In this document: piece after piece, positions 1 through 7,105 of the stretch
Layout of the letters: every line of letters starts with the position of its first letter
Numbering within the stretch: the stretch's first letter is position 1
DNA from: Tissierellaceae bacterium
GTDB taxonomy: Bacteria; Bacillota; Clostridia; Tissierellales; Tissierellaceae
Direction: 5' to 3'
DNA: 19,327 nucleotides
Assembly (NCBI GenBank): GCA_029264075.1
Contig: JARICQ010000128.1
Coordinates: 1-19,327 of the forward strand
Translations under genes and position numbers: made by a program
Notes under the pieces: generated by a model
Database searches by the model: none
What the model saw: the letters and a program-made list of their open reading frames with translations, nothing else
Told to the model about the DNA's origin: nothing

Positions 1-443
1 TATCTTCTTTCAATATCTTCAGTGGATTCTGTAGCTCTTTTTATTATTCTGTTTTTAAGTTCTTCCATGGTTGGTGGAAGTAGAAAAATAAATACTGCCT
101 CTGAATAATTTTGTTTTATTTGAAGCGCTCCTTGAACATCTATCTCGAGCAAGACTATTTCGCCGTTTTCTACTTGGTCTACAACAAACTCCTTGGGCGT
201 TCCATAGTAATTTGTGTGGACATGTGCATATTCTAAAAACTCATCTTTTTTAATCATATCTTTAAACTTGTCTTTATCTGTAAAAAAATAATTCACACCA
301 TCTTCTTCTCCAACTCTAGGATCTCTGGTAGTTGCAGAAATAGAATATATGAGATCATCATTTCTATCTAATAATTCCTTGCATACAGTTCCCTTACCTG
401 TACCTGCAGGTCCAGATACAATAAGTAAAAATCCTTTTGACAT
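1..443 (-). CDS. gmk: Guanylate kinase, 3' end cut by window edge
   Basis: Phosphorylates GMP (and dGMP) to GDP with ATP in the cytoplasm, a step in guanine nucleotide supply. About 147 residues are visible out of roughly 200 usual for the family; the C-terminus lies beyond the left edge. Translation from ATG at 443 gives a glycine-rich P-loop GPAGTGKGT at residues 11-19, then SATTRDPRVGEEDGVNYFF, the classic GMP-binding segment of the family, and EIDVQGA near residue 100. An AGAAAGG ribosome binding site lies upstream. The gene follows remA by about 35 nt and yicC beyond that, an order conserved in Firmicutes. rpoZ commonly comes next but is out of view. Confidence 0.96.
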   Translation of the reverse strand, partial: MSKGFLLIVSGPAGTGKGTVCKELLDRNDDLIYSISATTRDPRVGEEDGVNYFFTDKDKFKDMIKKDEFLEYAHVHTNYYGTPKEFVVDQVENGEIVLLEIDVQGALQIKQNYSEAVFIFLLPPTMEELKNRIIKRATESTEDIERR

Positions 444-478
444 ATCAAACCACAACCTTTCTATTTAGTTTTGCCACT

Positions 479-715
479 TCAATCAAATCTATTCCCAATA
501 GTTTCTGGCTGAACAGGGGTTAAGATCACATGTTGGCTATCCATTATTATGACAGCTCTTGTCTTCCTTCCATAAGTTGCATCAATTAAAAACCCCTTAT
601 CTCTAGCTTCTTGTATCATTCTTCTAATAGGTGAAGAATCAGGGCTTACCACAGATACTATTCTATTAGCAGATGCTATATTGCCAAATCCTATATTAAT
701 TAACTTAACAGCCAT
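479..715 (-). CDS. remA: RemA/DUF370 family DNA-binding regulator
   Basis: A 78-residue protein of the DUF370 family, whose Bacillus member RemA is a DNA-binding activator of biofilm matrix and osmoprotection genes. The family signature is present: an N-terminal VKLINIGFGN strand, R18 in SANRIV, P29 in SSPIRR and a GRKTRAVIIMDS segment around residues 49-60. From memory, positions 18 and 29 are those whose mutation inactivates Bacillus RemA. The ATG at 715 has a strong AGGAGG site that begins right after the yicC stop. It sits between yicC and gmk as in Bacillus. Regulatory targets in this organism cannot be read from the window; in anaerobes its role is less studied. Confidence 0.93.
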   Translation of the reverse strand: MAVKLINIGFGNIASANRIVSVVSPDSSPIRRMIQEARDKGFLIDATYGRKTRAVIIMDSQHVILTPVQPETIGNRFD

Positions 716-730
716 TTTCTTCCTCCTCTT

Positions 731-1612
731 TTATTCTATATTTTGTACCTGCTCTCTTATCTTTTCTATGGAAGACTTGATATCTACTACTGCACTTGAT
801 ATTTCAATATCATTAGCCTTAGATCCAATAGTATTGATCTCTCTGTTCATTTCTTGTATCAGAAAATCTAACTTCCGTCCAACTGTGTCCTCTTCCTTTA
901 AAATATTTTTAAATTGATTTATATGACTTTTAAGTCTTATTAGCTCTTCATTTATATTGCTCTTGTCCGCATAGTATACTAGCTCATGATTTAGTTTTTC
1001 TTCATCAATATTCATTTCACTATCCAATAAATCACTTATCCTAGATTTTAATTTCTCCTTGTATTCAACTACAACTAGAGGAGACCTGGCCTCTATTTCT
1101 AGCAAGACCTTTTCAATTTCTCCTAAATTTGAAATCATATCTATTTCAAGCTCCCTGCCTTCTCTTAGCTTCATGCTCATAATGTCTTCAATTGCCATTT
1201 CAAGCGACTCTTTTACTGCCAACCAAATAGATTCCTCGTCTATTTCTTTTCTCTCAGCTTTGATTATATCTGCTAAAGAAAGTATATTATTTATCCTAAT
1301 ATCTCCACCCAATTCAAGTTCATTATTTATTTTGTCTAGAGACTTCTTATAGCTCCTAGCTAAATCCATATCAATCTTTATATCTAGAGGAGCACCTTCT
1401 ATATATTCTAAATTTAAGTATATGTCTACTTTTCCTCTGGAAATGTTGTTTTTAATTATTTTTTTTATGCTTTCCTCTAAATAATTCATATGTCTAGGCA
1501 TCTTTACAGATATATCATTATATCTATGATTAACTGTTTTTATTTCTATTTTCAAATGATAACTACTATCTCTATATTCTCCTCTGCCAAAACCTGTCAT
1601 ACTTTTTATCAT
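731..1612 (-). CDS. yicC: YicC family endoribonuclease
   Basis: A 293-residue YicC/YloC protein, full length for the family. Family members are RNases active on single-stranded or hairpin RNA, linked in E. coli to small-RNA turnover and in B. subtilis called YloC. The N-terminus MIKSMTGFGRGEY is the family hallmark. The charged helical middle (about residues 90-190) leads into the conserved C-terminal DUF1732 segment with GRKLDFLIQEMNREINTIGSK around 245-265 and a closing helix. An AGAGGTG site precedes the ATG. It heads the yicC-remA-gmk unit. The upstream region is shared with the divergently transcribed rqcH. Confidence 0.94.
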   Translation of the reverse strand: MIKSMTGFGRGEYRDSSYHLKIEIKTVNHRYNDISVKMPRHMNYLEESIKKIIKNNISRGKVDIYLNLEYIEGAPLDIKIDMDLARSYKKSLDKINNELELGGDIRINNILSLADIIKAERKEIDEESIWLAVKESLEMAIEDIMSMKLREGRELEIDMISNLGEIEKVLLEIEARSPLVVVEYKEKLKSRISDLLDSEMNIDEEKLNHELVYYADKSNINEELIRLKSHINQFKNILKEEDTVGRKLDFLIQEMNREINTIGSKANDIEISSAVVDIKSSIEKIREQVQNIE

Positions 1613-1657
1613 TTTTACACCTCTTTTACTAAATTTCAGTTATTAACTTAAGTTAAA

Positions 1658-1663
1658 ATTATA
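1658..1663 (-). promoter_or_regulatory. Possible -10 box for yicC-remA-gmk
   Basis: A perfect TATAAT on the minus strand lies about 45 nt before the yicC start in the divergent yicC/rqcH intergenic region. I see no good -35 box 16-18 nt upstream, so the assignment is weak. Confidence 0.4.
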
Positions 1664-1710
1664 ACCCTTAATATTGAATATAGCTAGCATATGTTACAAA
1701 TTCTTAACAA

Positions 1711-1739
1711 TTGAGTTATATTTTCTCTTACAATATGAT
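1711..1739 (+). promoter_or_regulatory. Sigma-A-type promoter for rqcH
   Basis: TTGAGT at 1711-1716 and TATGAT at 1734-1739 are separated by exactly 17 nt, giving an expected start of transcription near 1746 and a leader of about 30 nt before the rqcH ATG at 1777. The TTG that opens the longest frame of rqcH is this -35 box, which argues against translation starting there. Confidence 0.65.
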
Positions 1740-1776
1740 ATACTTTTATATAATAAGTTTTATTGGAGGAATAAAA

Positions 1777-3540
1777 ATGTCATATGATGGAATAGTAACT
1801 AGAGCAGTAGTCGATGAATTAAAAGATAAATTGATTGGTGGAAGAGTAGATAAGGTATACCAACAGGAAAAAGATGAAATTCTAATAAGAATCTACAGTC
1901 GAGGAAAGAACTATAGACTTGTTATCTCATCTAGCAGCAATAATCCTAGAATTCATTTAACAGAGTATTCTAAGGAAAATCCACAAGAACCACCTATGTT
2001 TTGCATGCTACTTAGAAAACACTTGATAGGGGGGACAGTATTAAATATAGAACAGTCTTCCCTAGATAGGATTGTATTTATAGATATCTCTGCAAAAGAT
2101 GAGCTAGGTCAATCAACTGAAAATCGAATCGTAGTAGAACTAATGGGAAAGCATAGTAATATGATCCTAATAAATAAGGAAGACGGGATAATCATGGACT
2201 CAGTAAAAAGGGTTTATGAAGATATGAGTAGGGTTCGCGAAGTAGTCCCAGGCATAATGTATGAAAGTCCACCAGATCAAGATAAAAAAAATCCATTAGA
2301 AGCGAGTAGAGATCATTTCTTTAGCAGTTTAGAAGCTAGCAAGGGGAACTTAAAAATATTTAAGTTTTTTTATTTTAATTATACAGGTCTTAGTCCATTG
2401 ATTAGTAGAGAATTATGTTTTCAAGCAGCTATTGATATTGATAGAACTATTAACAGTTTAGAAGCTGATGATATAGAGAAGCTATTTCTTGCATTTGAAA
2501 GTTTGATGGATAGGCTAAGGTCGAAAAATTATAGTCCTTTGATTTTAATGGATGAAGAAGATAAAATAATTGCCTTTTATGCACTAAATCTAGAGCAATT
2601 TGGAGATCTTCACAAGATAGAGATGGATTCAATATCAAAAATATTAGATAAATATTACCATTTAAAAGATAATATTGATAGGATAAAACAAAAATCTAAC
2701 TCCATAAAAAAATCTATCACAGTAAAACTTGATAGAGCTAAGAGCAAGTTATCAAAGCAAAAGAATGAACTCTTGGAAAGTAAGGATAGAGAAAAGTACA
2801 AGGTATATGGAGATTTGATTTCTGCTAATTTGCATGCTATTTCAAGAGGAGTAGATAAGGTAGAACTTGATAATTTTTATGATGAAGATATGGAATCAAT
2901 AGTTATTCCTTTAAATATCAAGCTCTCTCCAGTCCAAAATGCACAGAGATATTATAAAAGGTATTCCAAGCTTAAAACAGCCTACAATCTACTCTTGAAG
3001 CAAATACCTCAAACAGAAAATGAAATAGATTATCTAGAAAATGTAATAACTAGTTTGGAAAACTCAACTGAAGTTTATGAAATTGATGAGATTAAAGAAG
3101 AATTAGTAGAAGAAGGGTATTTAAGGGCAGCAAAAAAAAGAAGAAAATCAAGGAAGAGTAAGGTTAGTAAGCCTCATCATTTTTTATCTAGAGACAATAT
3201 AGATATTTTTGTAGGAAAAAACAATAGACAAAATGATATCCTAACTTTTAAATCATCAAATCGTTCTGATATATGGATGCATGTTCAAAAAATGCCAGGT
3301 TCTCATGTGATAATTGCCAGCAATGGTGCTGATATACCAGATACTACACTAGAAGATGGAGCAATTCTTGCTGCTTATTATAGTAAGGCTAGAAGCTCAA
3401 ATAATGTCAATATCGATTATACTGAGAGAAAAAACGTTAAAAAGCCTAAGGGAGCAAAAGCAGGTATGGTAATCTATAACAATTTTAAAACTATAAATGC
3501 AAGCCCAAATAAATCTCATATTAGAAAATTAAAAAAATAA
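1777..3540 (+). CDS. rqcH: RqcH, ribosome quality control NFACT protein
   Basis: Binds the 50S subunit carrying a stalled peptidyl-tRNA and recruits tRNA-Ala to add C-terminal alanine tails that mark the chain for proteolysis. Older annotation calls it fibronectin-binding protein (FbpA/YloA). The 587-residue protein has the NFACT-N domain at about 1-180 with the D97-R98 pair known to be needed for tail synthesis, helix-hairpin and coiled-coil regions at about 300-440, a lysine/arginine-rich stretch near 455-470, and a C-terminal NFACT-R (DUF814) domain with DIWMHVQKMPGSHV at about 505-520. ATG at 1777 was chosen because GGAGGA lies 6 nt before it and the 22-codon extension to 1711 runs over the promoter. 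The gene is monocistronic, divergent from yicC and convergent with rluD. Confidence 0.96.
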   Translation: MSYDGIVTRAVVDELKDKLIGGRVDKVYQQEKDEILIRIYSRGKNYRLVISSSSNNPRIHLTEYSKENPQEPPMFCMLLRKHLIGGTVLNIEQSSLDRIVFIDISAKDELGQSTENRIVVELMGKHSNMILINKEDGIIMDSVKRVYEDMSRVREVVPGIMYESPPDQDKKNPLEASRDHFFSSLEASKGNLKIFKFFYFNYTGLSPLISRELCFQAAIDIDRTINSLEADDIEKLFLAFESLMDRLRSKNYSPLILMDEEDKIIAFYALNLEQFGDLHKIEMDSISKILDKYYHLKDNIDRIKQKSNSIKKSITVKLDRAKSKLSKQKNELLESKDREKYKVYGDLISANLHAISRGVDKVELDNFYDEDMESIVIPLNIKLSPVQNAQRYYKRYSKLKTAYNLLLKQIPQTENEIDYLENVITSLENSTEVYEIDEIKEELVEEGYLRAAKKRRKSRKSKVSKPHHFLSRDNIDIFVGKNNRQNDILTFKSSNRSDIWMHVQKMPGSHVIIASNGADIPDTTLEDGAILAAYYSKARSSNNVNIDYTERKNVKKPKGAKAGMVIYNNFKTINASPNKSHIRKLKK

Positions 3541-3546
3541 TAAAAT

Positions 3547-3574
3547 AATGCTATAGAAAATTTTCTATAGCATT
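3547..3574. terminator. Bidirectional terminator between rqcH and rluD
   Basis: A perfect 28-nt palindrome (14-nt arms, AATGCTATAGAAAA and its complement) lies between the two convergent stop codons. It is followed by GTTTTATTTA on the plus strand. On the minus strand it is followed by a T-rich run read from 3546 down to about 3527, so it can serve both genes. It starts 3 nt after the rluD stop and 6 nt after the rqcH stop. The central AAAATTTT probably forms the loop. Confidence 0.85.
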
Positions 3575-3577
3575 GTT

Positions 3578-4495
3578 TTATTTAGATTGCTTATCCAATT
3601 TACTTAAAATCCCTTTGAAATATTCTGGGACTTCTTGTATAAATTCTAAATATTCTCCTGTCTTAGGATGATCAAATCCTATTTTATATGCATGCAACAT
3701 CTGCTTATCTAGTCCAAATTTGTTTTTACTATTAGAGTAAACTGGATCACCAACTACTGGATGGTGTATATAAGACATGTGAACTCTTATTTGATGAGTT
3801 CTGCCACTTTCAAGCTCTAACTCTAGCAAGGTATAGTCCTCGTATCTATCTATTACAGTATAGTGGGTTCTAGCGGCCTTACTGTTTCTATCAGTAACAG
3901 CCATTTTTTTCCTGTTCACTGGGTGTCTACCTATCGGAGCATCTATTGTACCGATGTCTGACTTTACTCTTCCATGAACTAAAGCCCTATAAACCCTTTT
4001 TACATCTCTTTTTTTTAAGCTATCAGACAAATTCCTATGACTTACATTATTCTTAGCTACCATGATTAAACCTGATGTATCCTTATCAAGTCTATGAACT
4101 ATTCCTGGCCTAATAAATCCATTTATAGAAGATAGGTTGGAAATATTAAAAAGCAAGCTATTAACTAAGGTTCCACTTAGATTTCCAAAGGCTGGATGTA
4201 CTACCATATCCTGAGGCTTGTTAACTATTACCAGATCATCATCTTCATAGACAATATCTATAGCTATGTCCTCTGCTACAGCTTCTATTTTTTTAGGCTC
4301 TGGAATTTGAACCTCTATCATATCTCCATTTTGGACCTTGTAGCTTGATTTAAGTTTTTTTCCATTAACTAGTATAAGACCATCTTGTATAAGTTTTTTA
4401 ACATAAGACCTAGATAAGTCCTTGCAACTTAAGGCAACAAAATAATCTAATCTCTCCGCTTTTTCACTTTCAACTCTAATTATTTTCTTCTCCAT
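3578..4495 (-). CDS. rluD: RluD-type 23S rRNA pseudouridine synthase
   Basis: A 305-residue RluA-family pseudouridine synthase that isomerises uridines in structured RNA. By family and length it is closest to RluD/YlyB, which modify helix 69 of 23S rRNA, but the exact target cannot be fixed from sequence. An N-terminal S4 RNA-binding domain spans about residues 13-70. The catalytic motif GIVHRLDKDTSGLIMVAKN lies at 131-149, with D137 the expected nucleophilic aspartate. SGRTHQIRVHM, the other family signature, lies near 231-241. The ATG at 4495 is preceded by AGAGGTC, which overlaps the end of lspA. The lspA-rluD pair is conserved in Firmicutes, where pyrR often follows; here the unit ends at the terminator at 3547. 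Confidence 0.93.
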   Translation of the reverse strand: MEKKIIRVESEKAERLDYFVALSCKDLSRSYVKKLIQDGLILVNGKKLKSSYKVQNGDMIEVQIPEPKKIEAVAEDIAIDIVYEDDDLVIVNKPQDMVVHPAFGNLSGTLVNSLLFNISNLSSINGFIRPGIVHRLDKDTSGLIMVAKNNVSHRNLSDSLKKRDVKRVYRALVHGRVKSDIGTIDAPIGRHPVNRKKMAVTDRNSKAARTHYTVIDRYEDYTLLELELESGRTHQIRVHMSYIHHPVVGDPVYSNSKNKFGLDKQMLHAYKIGFDHPKTGEYLEFIQEVPEYFKGILSKLDKQSK

Positions 4496-4513
4496 TATAT
4501 TTACAAGACCTCT

Positions 4514-4969
4514 CTAAATTGCTTGTTTATCAAACAATATAAGTATAATTATAATCATAGTACCCGCAACAATAGACATGTCAGCAATATTAAATACAGG
4601 GTATTCGTATGCATTTAGAAGTCTAAGACTTATAAAATCTACTACATAACCAAGTCTAATTCTATCTATTAAATTTCCTAAAGCTCCTCCGAGTAGGAGA
4701 GCTGTACCTATCTTCATATATATATTTAACTGTTCATAGTATTTAAAAAGAAAAAAAGAAATAACAAGGACAACAAAAAGAGTTATCACTATAAAAAAGA
4801 TTTTTTTATCCTTTAAGATACCAAATGCAGCACCATAATTTTCAACATATATTAATTTAAAAAAGTCTGGTATAATTATATTTGGCCTTTTTCCTTTTAA
4901 ATTTATTATTGCTAAATATTTTGTCAGCTGGTCTATAGCAATTATAAAAACCGATAAAATAACACTCAC
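4514..4969 (-). CDS. lspA: Lipoprotein signal peptidase (signal peptidase II)
   Basis: Membrane aspartyl protease that cleaves the signal peptide of diacylglyceryl-modified prolipoproteins. The 151-residue protein has four hydrophobic segments and the family motifs: D13 in the first segment, ENYGAAFGI at about 43-51, GNLIDR at 98-103, and the two catalytic aspartates D111 (GYVVDF) and D130 (FNIAD). I place the start at GTG 4969, six bases after a GGAGGT site. The longer frame from TTG 4984 would begin on top of that site. The neighbour downstream is rluD with an 18-nt gap; upstream a terminator separates lspA from divIVA. Confidence 0.94.
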   Translation of the reverse strand: MSVILSVFIIAIDQLTKYLAIINLKGKRPNIIIPDFFKLIYVENYGAAFGILKDKKIFFIVITLFVVLVISFFLFKYYEQLNIYMKIGTALLLGGALGNLIDRIRLGYVVDFISLRLLNAYEYPVFNIADMSIVAGTMIIIILILFDKQAI

Positions 4970-4975
4970 TTTCCT

Positions 4976-4981
4976 ACCTCC
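4976..4981 (-). promoter_or_regulatory. Ribosome binding site deciding the lspA start
   Basis: GGAGGT followed by AGGAAA and then GTG at 4969. This places initiation at the GTG rather than at the TTG at 4984, which directly abuts the site on its upstream side. Confidence 0.8.
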
Positions 4982-5000
4982 CAATATGTAATTTTAGATT

Positions 5001-5031
5001 AAAGAAGAAAAAAAGAGGCTATCATGCCTCT
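5001..5031 (-). terminator. Terminator overlapping the divIVA stop codon
   Basis: On the minus strand AGAGGC (6-bp stem, 5026-5031) and GCCTCT (5014-5019) enclose a 6-nt loop, followed by seven T and then CTTCTTT. The stem's left arm codes for the last residues of DivIVA and the TGA stop (5022-5024) lies in the loop and stem edge. It should end or attenuate the transcript coming from the 9552 promoter before lspA. Confidence 0.75.
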
Positions 5032-5561
5032 AAATTATCATCATCATCTAAAAAGTCTTCCTCTTCTTCACTTGACTCAACCCTTAAATCATCTCTCGCA
5101 TTGCTTTCTATTTCAAAGTCATCATAAAAATCTTCTAATGAATTAAGTTGAGCGATAAGAAATGATTCATATCTTAATTTGAAAACTGATAGTTCTTTTT
5201 TAAACTGCTCATATTCTCTATTTATATTTTCAACTTCAGCTAAAGTATCATTTAATCTATTTTTAGACTCCAGCTCAGCTTCTTCTAATATCAAGTTTGC
5301 CTTTTGCCTAGCTGATTTTGTAACTTCATCTGCTGTTGTTTGAGCAACTACCAAGGTGTTTTTCAAAGTCTCTTCCAGATTGTTGTATTGCCTGATTTGA
5401 TCAGATAAAACACCTATCTTATCTTTTAGCTCTACATTTTCTCTGTAAAGCTTCTCATAATCAGTGTTGATAAAGTCTAAGTATCCATCAACATCTTTGG
5501 CCCTATAGCCTATCACTGTTTTTTTAAATTCTTTGTTTTGTATATCTAATGGTGTAATCAT
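5022..5561 (-). CDS. divIVA: DivIVA family septum/polarity scaffold
   Basis: A 179-residue DivIVA protein, which self-assembles on negatively curved membrane at septa and poles and recruits partners. The N-terminal domain, about residues 1-50, matches the family (MITPLDIQNKEF, GYRAKDVDGYLD). It is followed by two predicted coiled coils, about 32-65 and 75-145, with LEETLKNTLVVAQTTADEV at 62-80 strongly family-like. The last 20 residues are very acidic (EEEEDFLDDDD). At the membrane-binding tip, where B. subtilis has F17-R18 before the conserved Gly-Tyr, this protein has V16-I17. A GGAGTGA site precedes the ATG. It closes the ylm-type operon, right after ylmH, as in Bacillus. Confidence 0.95.
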   Translation of the reverse strand: MITPLDIQNKEFKKTVIGYRAKDVDGYLDFINTDYEKLYRENVELKDKIGVLSDQIRQYNNLEETLKNTLVVAQTTADEVTKSARQKANLILEEAELESKNRLNDTLAEVENINREYEQFKKELSVFKLRYESFLIAQLNSLEDFYDDFEIESNARDDLRVESSEEEEDFLDDDDNLEA

Positions 5562-5575
5562 CTACTTCACTCCAT

Positions 5576-6358
5576 TTAAATTAATATTCTTATAATAGCT
5601 TTTATATTGTTTTTCTTGGTAAATCCTCCAACTGAATGTAAGCTTGACCTGCCAAAACCTTTTACAGATATCATATCTCCTTCATTTATTTCAAAGGATG
5701 CCTTATCTATTAGCTGCCAGTTAACTTTTACTTTGCCAGATTTAATTATTTTCATACTGTTGCTCCTAGACAAATTGTAAGCAGCGCTGATATAGCTGTC
5801 TAGTCTAAGAGAAGAAACAGTCTTGAAAACTTCCTTGTAATCTAGCTCCACTGGAAGCAGATCGTCTATTGAAGTCTCCCTTATATCTACATTCTTGTTT
5901 CCGACCTTGCTTAAGTTTAAAATTATAAAGTCAGATATTTCTCTTTTGCATATAATATCGGCATAGTTTTCATGTAGCAAAATATCTCCTATTTTATTTC
6001 TACTTATGCCAAGATTCATCAATGCACCTAAAAAGTCTTTGTGAGTTAAAGCTAATGTATCACCTTTAACTCTTAATACTTTAATATCATCTTCGCTTAG
6101 ATCGTTCATATAATAAGGAAATATGGTAATTACTTTTCTCTCTGAATCCTCTAGACCGCCATATTCTTTGTAGCTCAATTCATCAAATTTGTTTAATATG
6201 GAACTTGCTAAAGACCTTTCATAGGGATCGAGGAAATCTGTTGATTCTTCAATATGGCTTCTCCTTACAATTTCAATTTTATCAAGGATTCTCCTCATTT
6301 TAATTTTCTTTTCAGTTTCTTTTATATGATCAAAACTATCTTCTATTCCAAAAGACAT
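5576..6358 (-). CDS. ylmH: YlmH, S4-domain ribosome-associated protein
   Basis: A 260-residue YlmH homologue. Its N-terminal two thirds are the YlmH-specific RNA-binding region, with the conserved stretch HKDFLGALMNLGISRNKIGD at residues 106-125. An S4 domain follows at about 185-240 (RLDSYISAAYNLSRSNSMKI through VSVKGFGR-like GDMISVKGFGR). In B. subtilis YlmH was reported to bind 50S subunits with stalled chains and to act in RqcH-dependent quality control, able to stand in for RqcP. The protein overlaps no neighbour but lies only 14 nt before divIVA and 11 nt after yggT, with GGTGAG as its binding site. A division role has also been proposed from this conserved location. Confidence 0.92.
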   Translation of the reverse strand: MSFGIEDSFDHIKETEKKIKMRRILDKIEIVRRSHIEESTDFLDPYERSLASSILNKFDELSYKEYGGLEDSERKVITIFPYYMNDLSEDDIKVLRVKGDTLALTHKDFLGALMNLGISRNKIGDILLHENYADIICKREISDFIILNLSKVGNKNVDIRETSIDDLLPVELDYKEVFKTVSSLRLDSYISAAYNLSRSNSMKIIKSGKVKVNWQLIDKASFEINEGDMISVKGFGRSSLHSVGGFTKKNNIKAIIRILI

Positions 6359-6369
6359 ATACTCACCAT

Positions 6370-6636
6370 CTATATCAGAACCCTATAAGCTATACTAGCA
6401 ATTAACCGTAAGATAATAATTGCTAGTATAGGTGAAAAATCAAACATTCCTGTATTTATTCCAGTCTTTGCAATTATTCGTCTTGCTGGACCTAGTATGG
6501 GTTCTGTCAAGTCATATACAAAAGTTGAAATAATTCCTCTGCCACCAATATTTAAAAAGGACATAATAATCCTCACCAAAATTAACAGCTCAATTATGTT
6601 GATTAGTGAAATGATAGCCCTGTAAAGTAATACCAT
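6370..6636 (-). CDS. YggT family membrane protein (YlmG)
   Basis: An 88-residue integral membrane protein of the YggT/YlmG family. Two hydrophobic segments, about residues 5-27 and 68-86, flank a loop carrying the family motif DLTEPILGPARRII at 42-55. The molecular function is not settled; homologues are associated with division-site and, in plastids, nucleoid organisation. It sits between sepF and ylmH as in Bacillus. An AAAGGAG binding site lies 12 nt before the ATG, a slightly long spacing, starting just after the sepF stop. Confidence 0.92.
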   Translation of the reverse strand: MVLLYRAIISLINIIELLILVRIIMSFLNIGGRGIISTFVYDLTEPILGPARRIIAKTGINTGMFDFSPILAIIILRLIASIAYRVLI

Positions 6637-6656
6637 CTATAATATCTACTCCTTTT

Positions 6657-7094
6657 CTACCAAGAGAATATACCCTTGTTTTTAATTTGATCTTTTAAAC
6701 CATCAATTTCAACGGTATCTGGAGCAAATATAAATATATCTTTTGTAACTTTTTGAATATTTCCTTCCATTGCATATATTCCACCATTCACAAAATCAAA
6801 AATCTGCTTTTTAATTCCTATTTCTAATTGCTCTAAGTTTACAATGACTGTTTTTCTTGCTTTTAAATCATCAATTATTCCAGGTGCTTCGTCATAGCTA
6901 AGAGGCTCATGTACTACAATTTTCATACTAGCATTAGTATGCATGTTAATAACTTTATTAGCTTTTTTAGATTTAACTAATTTTGAAGATACTTCAGTAT
7001 CATAATCTTCCTCATAATAATCATCGTACATTTCTTCTTCATCTAAGTCTTCTATCCCAATAAAATATTTCAATTTACTTATTGCATTGCTCAT
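6657..7094 (-). CDS. sepF: SepF cell division protein
   Basis: A 145-residue SepF, which tethers FtsZ to the membrane and aligns filaments at the septum. The N-terminus (MSNAISKLKYFIGI) can form the membrane-binding amphipathic helix. Residues 15-34 are an acidic, tyrosine-rich linker. The globular SepF (DUF552) domain spans about 57-140, with KARKTVIVNLEQL at 78-90 and DFVNGGIYAMEGNIQKV at 100-116, the segment of the conserved dimer and ring-forming glycines. It has an ideal AGGAGGT site with 7-nt spacing that overlaps the yggS stop, so it is probably translationally coupled to yggS. Confidence 0.95.
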   Translation of the reverse strand: MSNAISKLKYFIGIEDLDEEEMYDDYYEEDYDTEVSSKLVKSKKANKVINMHTNASMKIVVHEPLSYDEAPGIIDDLKARKTVIVNLEQLEIGIKKQIFDFVNGGIYAMEGNIQKVTKDIFIFAPDTVEIDGLKDQIKNKGIFSW

Positions 7095-7105
7095 CTTTAT
7101 ACCTC

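Noticed and set aside
1711..1776. N-terminal extension of RqcH with a hydrophobic, signal-like stretch
   Set aside because: The extension begins at the -35 box and covers the -10 box and the ribosome binding site; RqcH is cytosolic and the family start is at the methionine at 1777.
1777..3540. Surface fibronectin-binding adhesin
   Set aside because: Homologues carry that historical name, but the NFACT domain order, the D97-R98 pair and the lack of a signal peptide fit the ribosome quality control factor.
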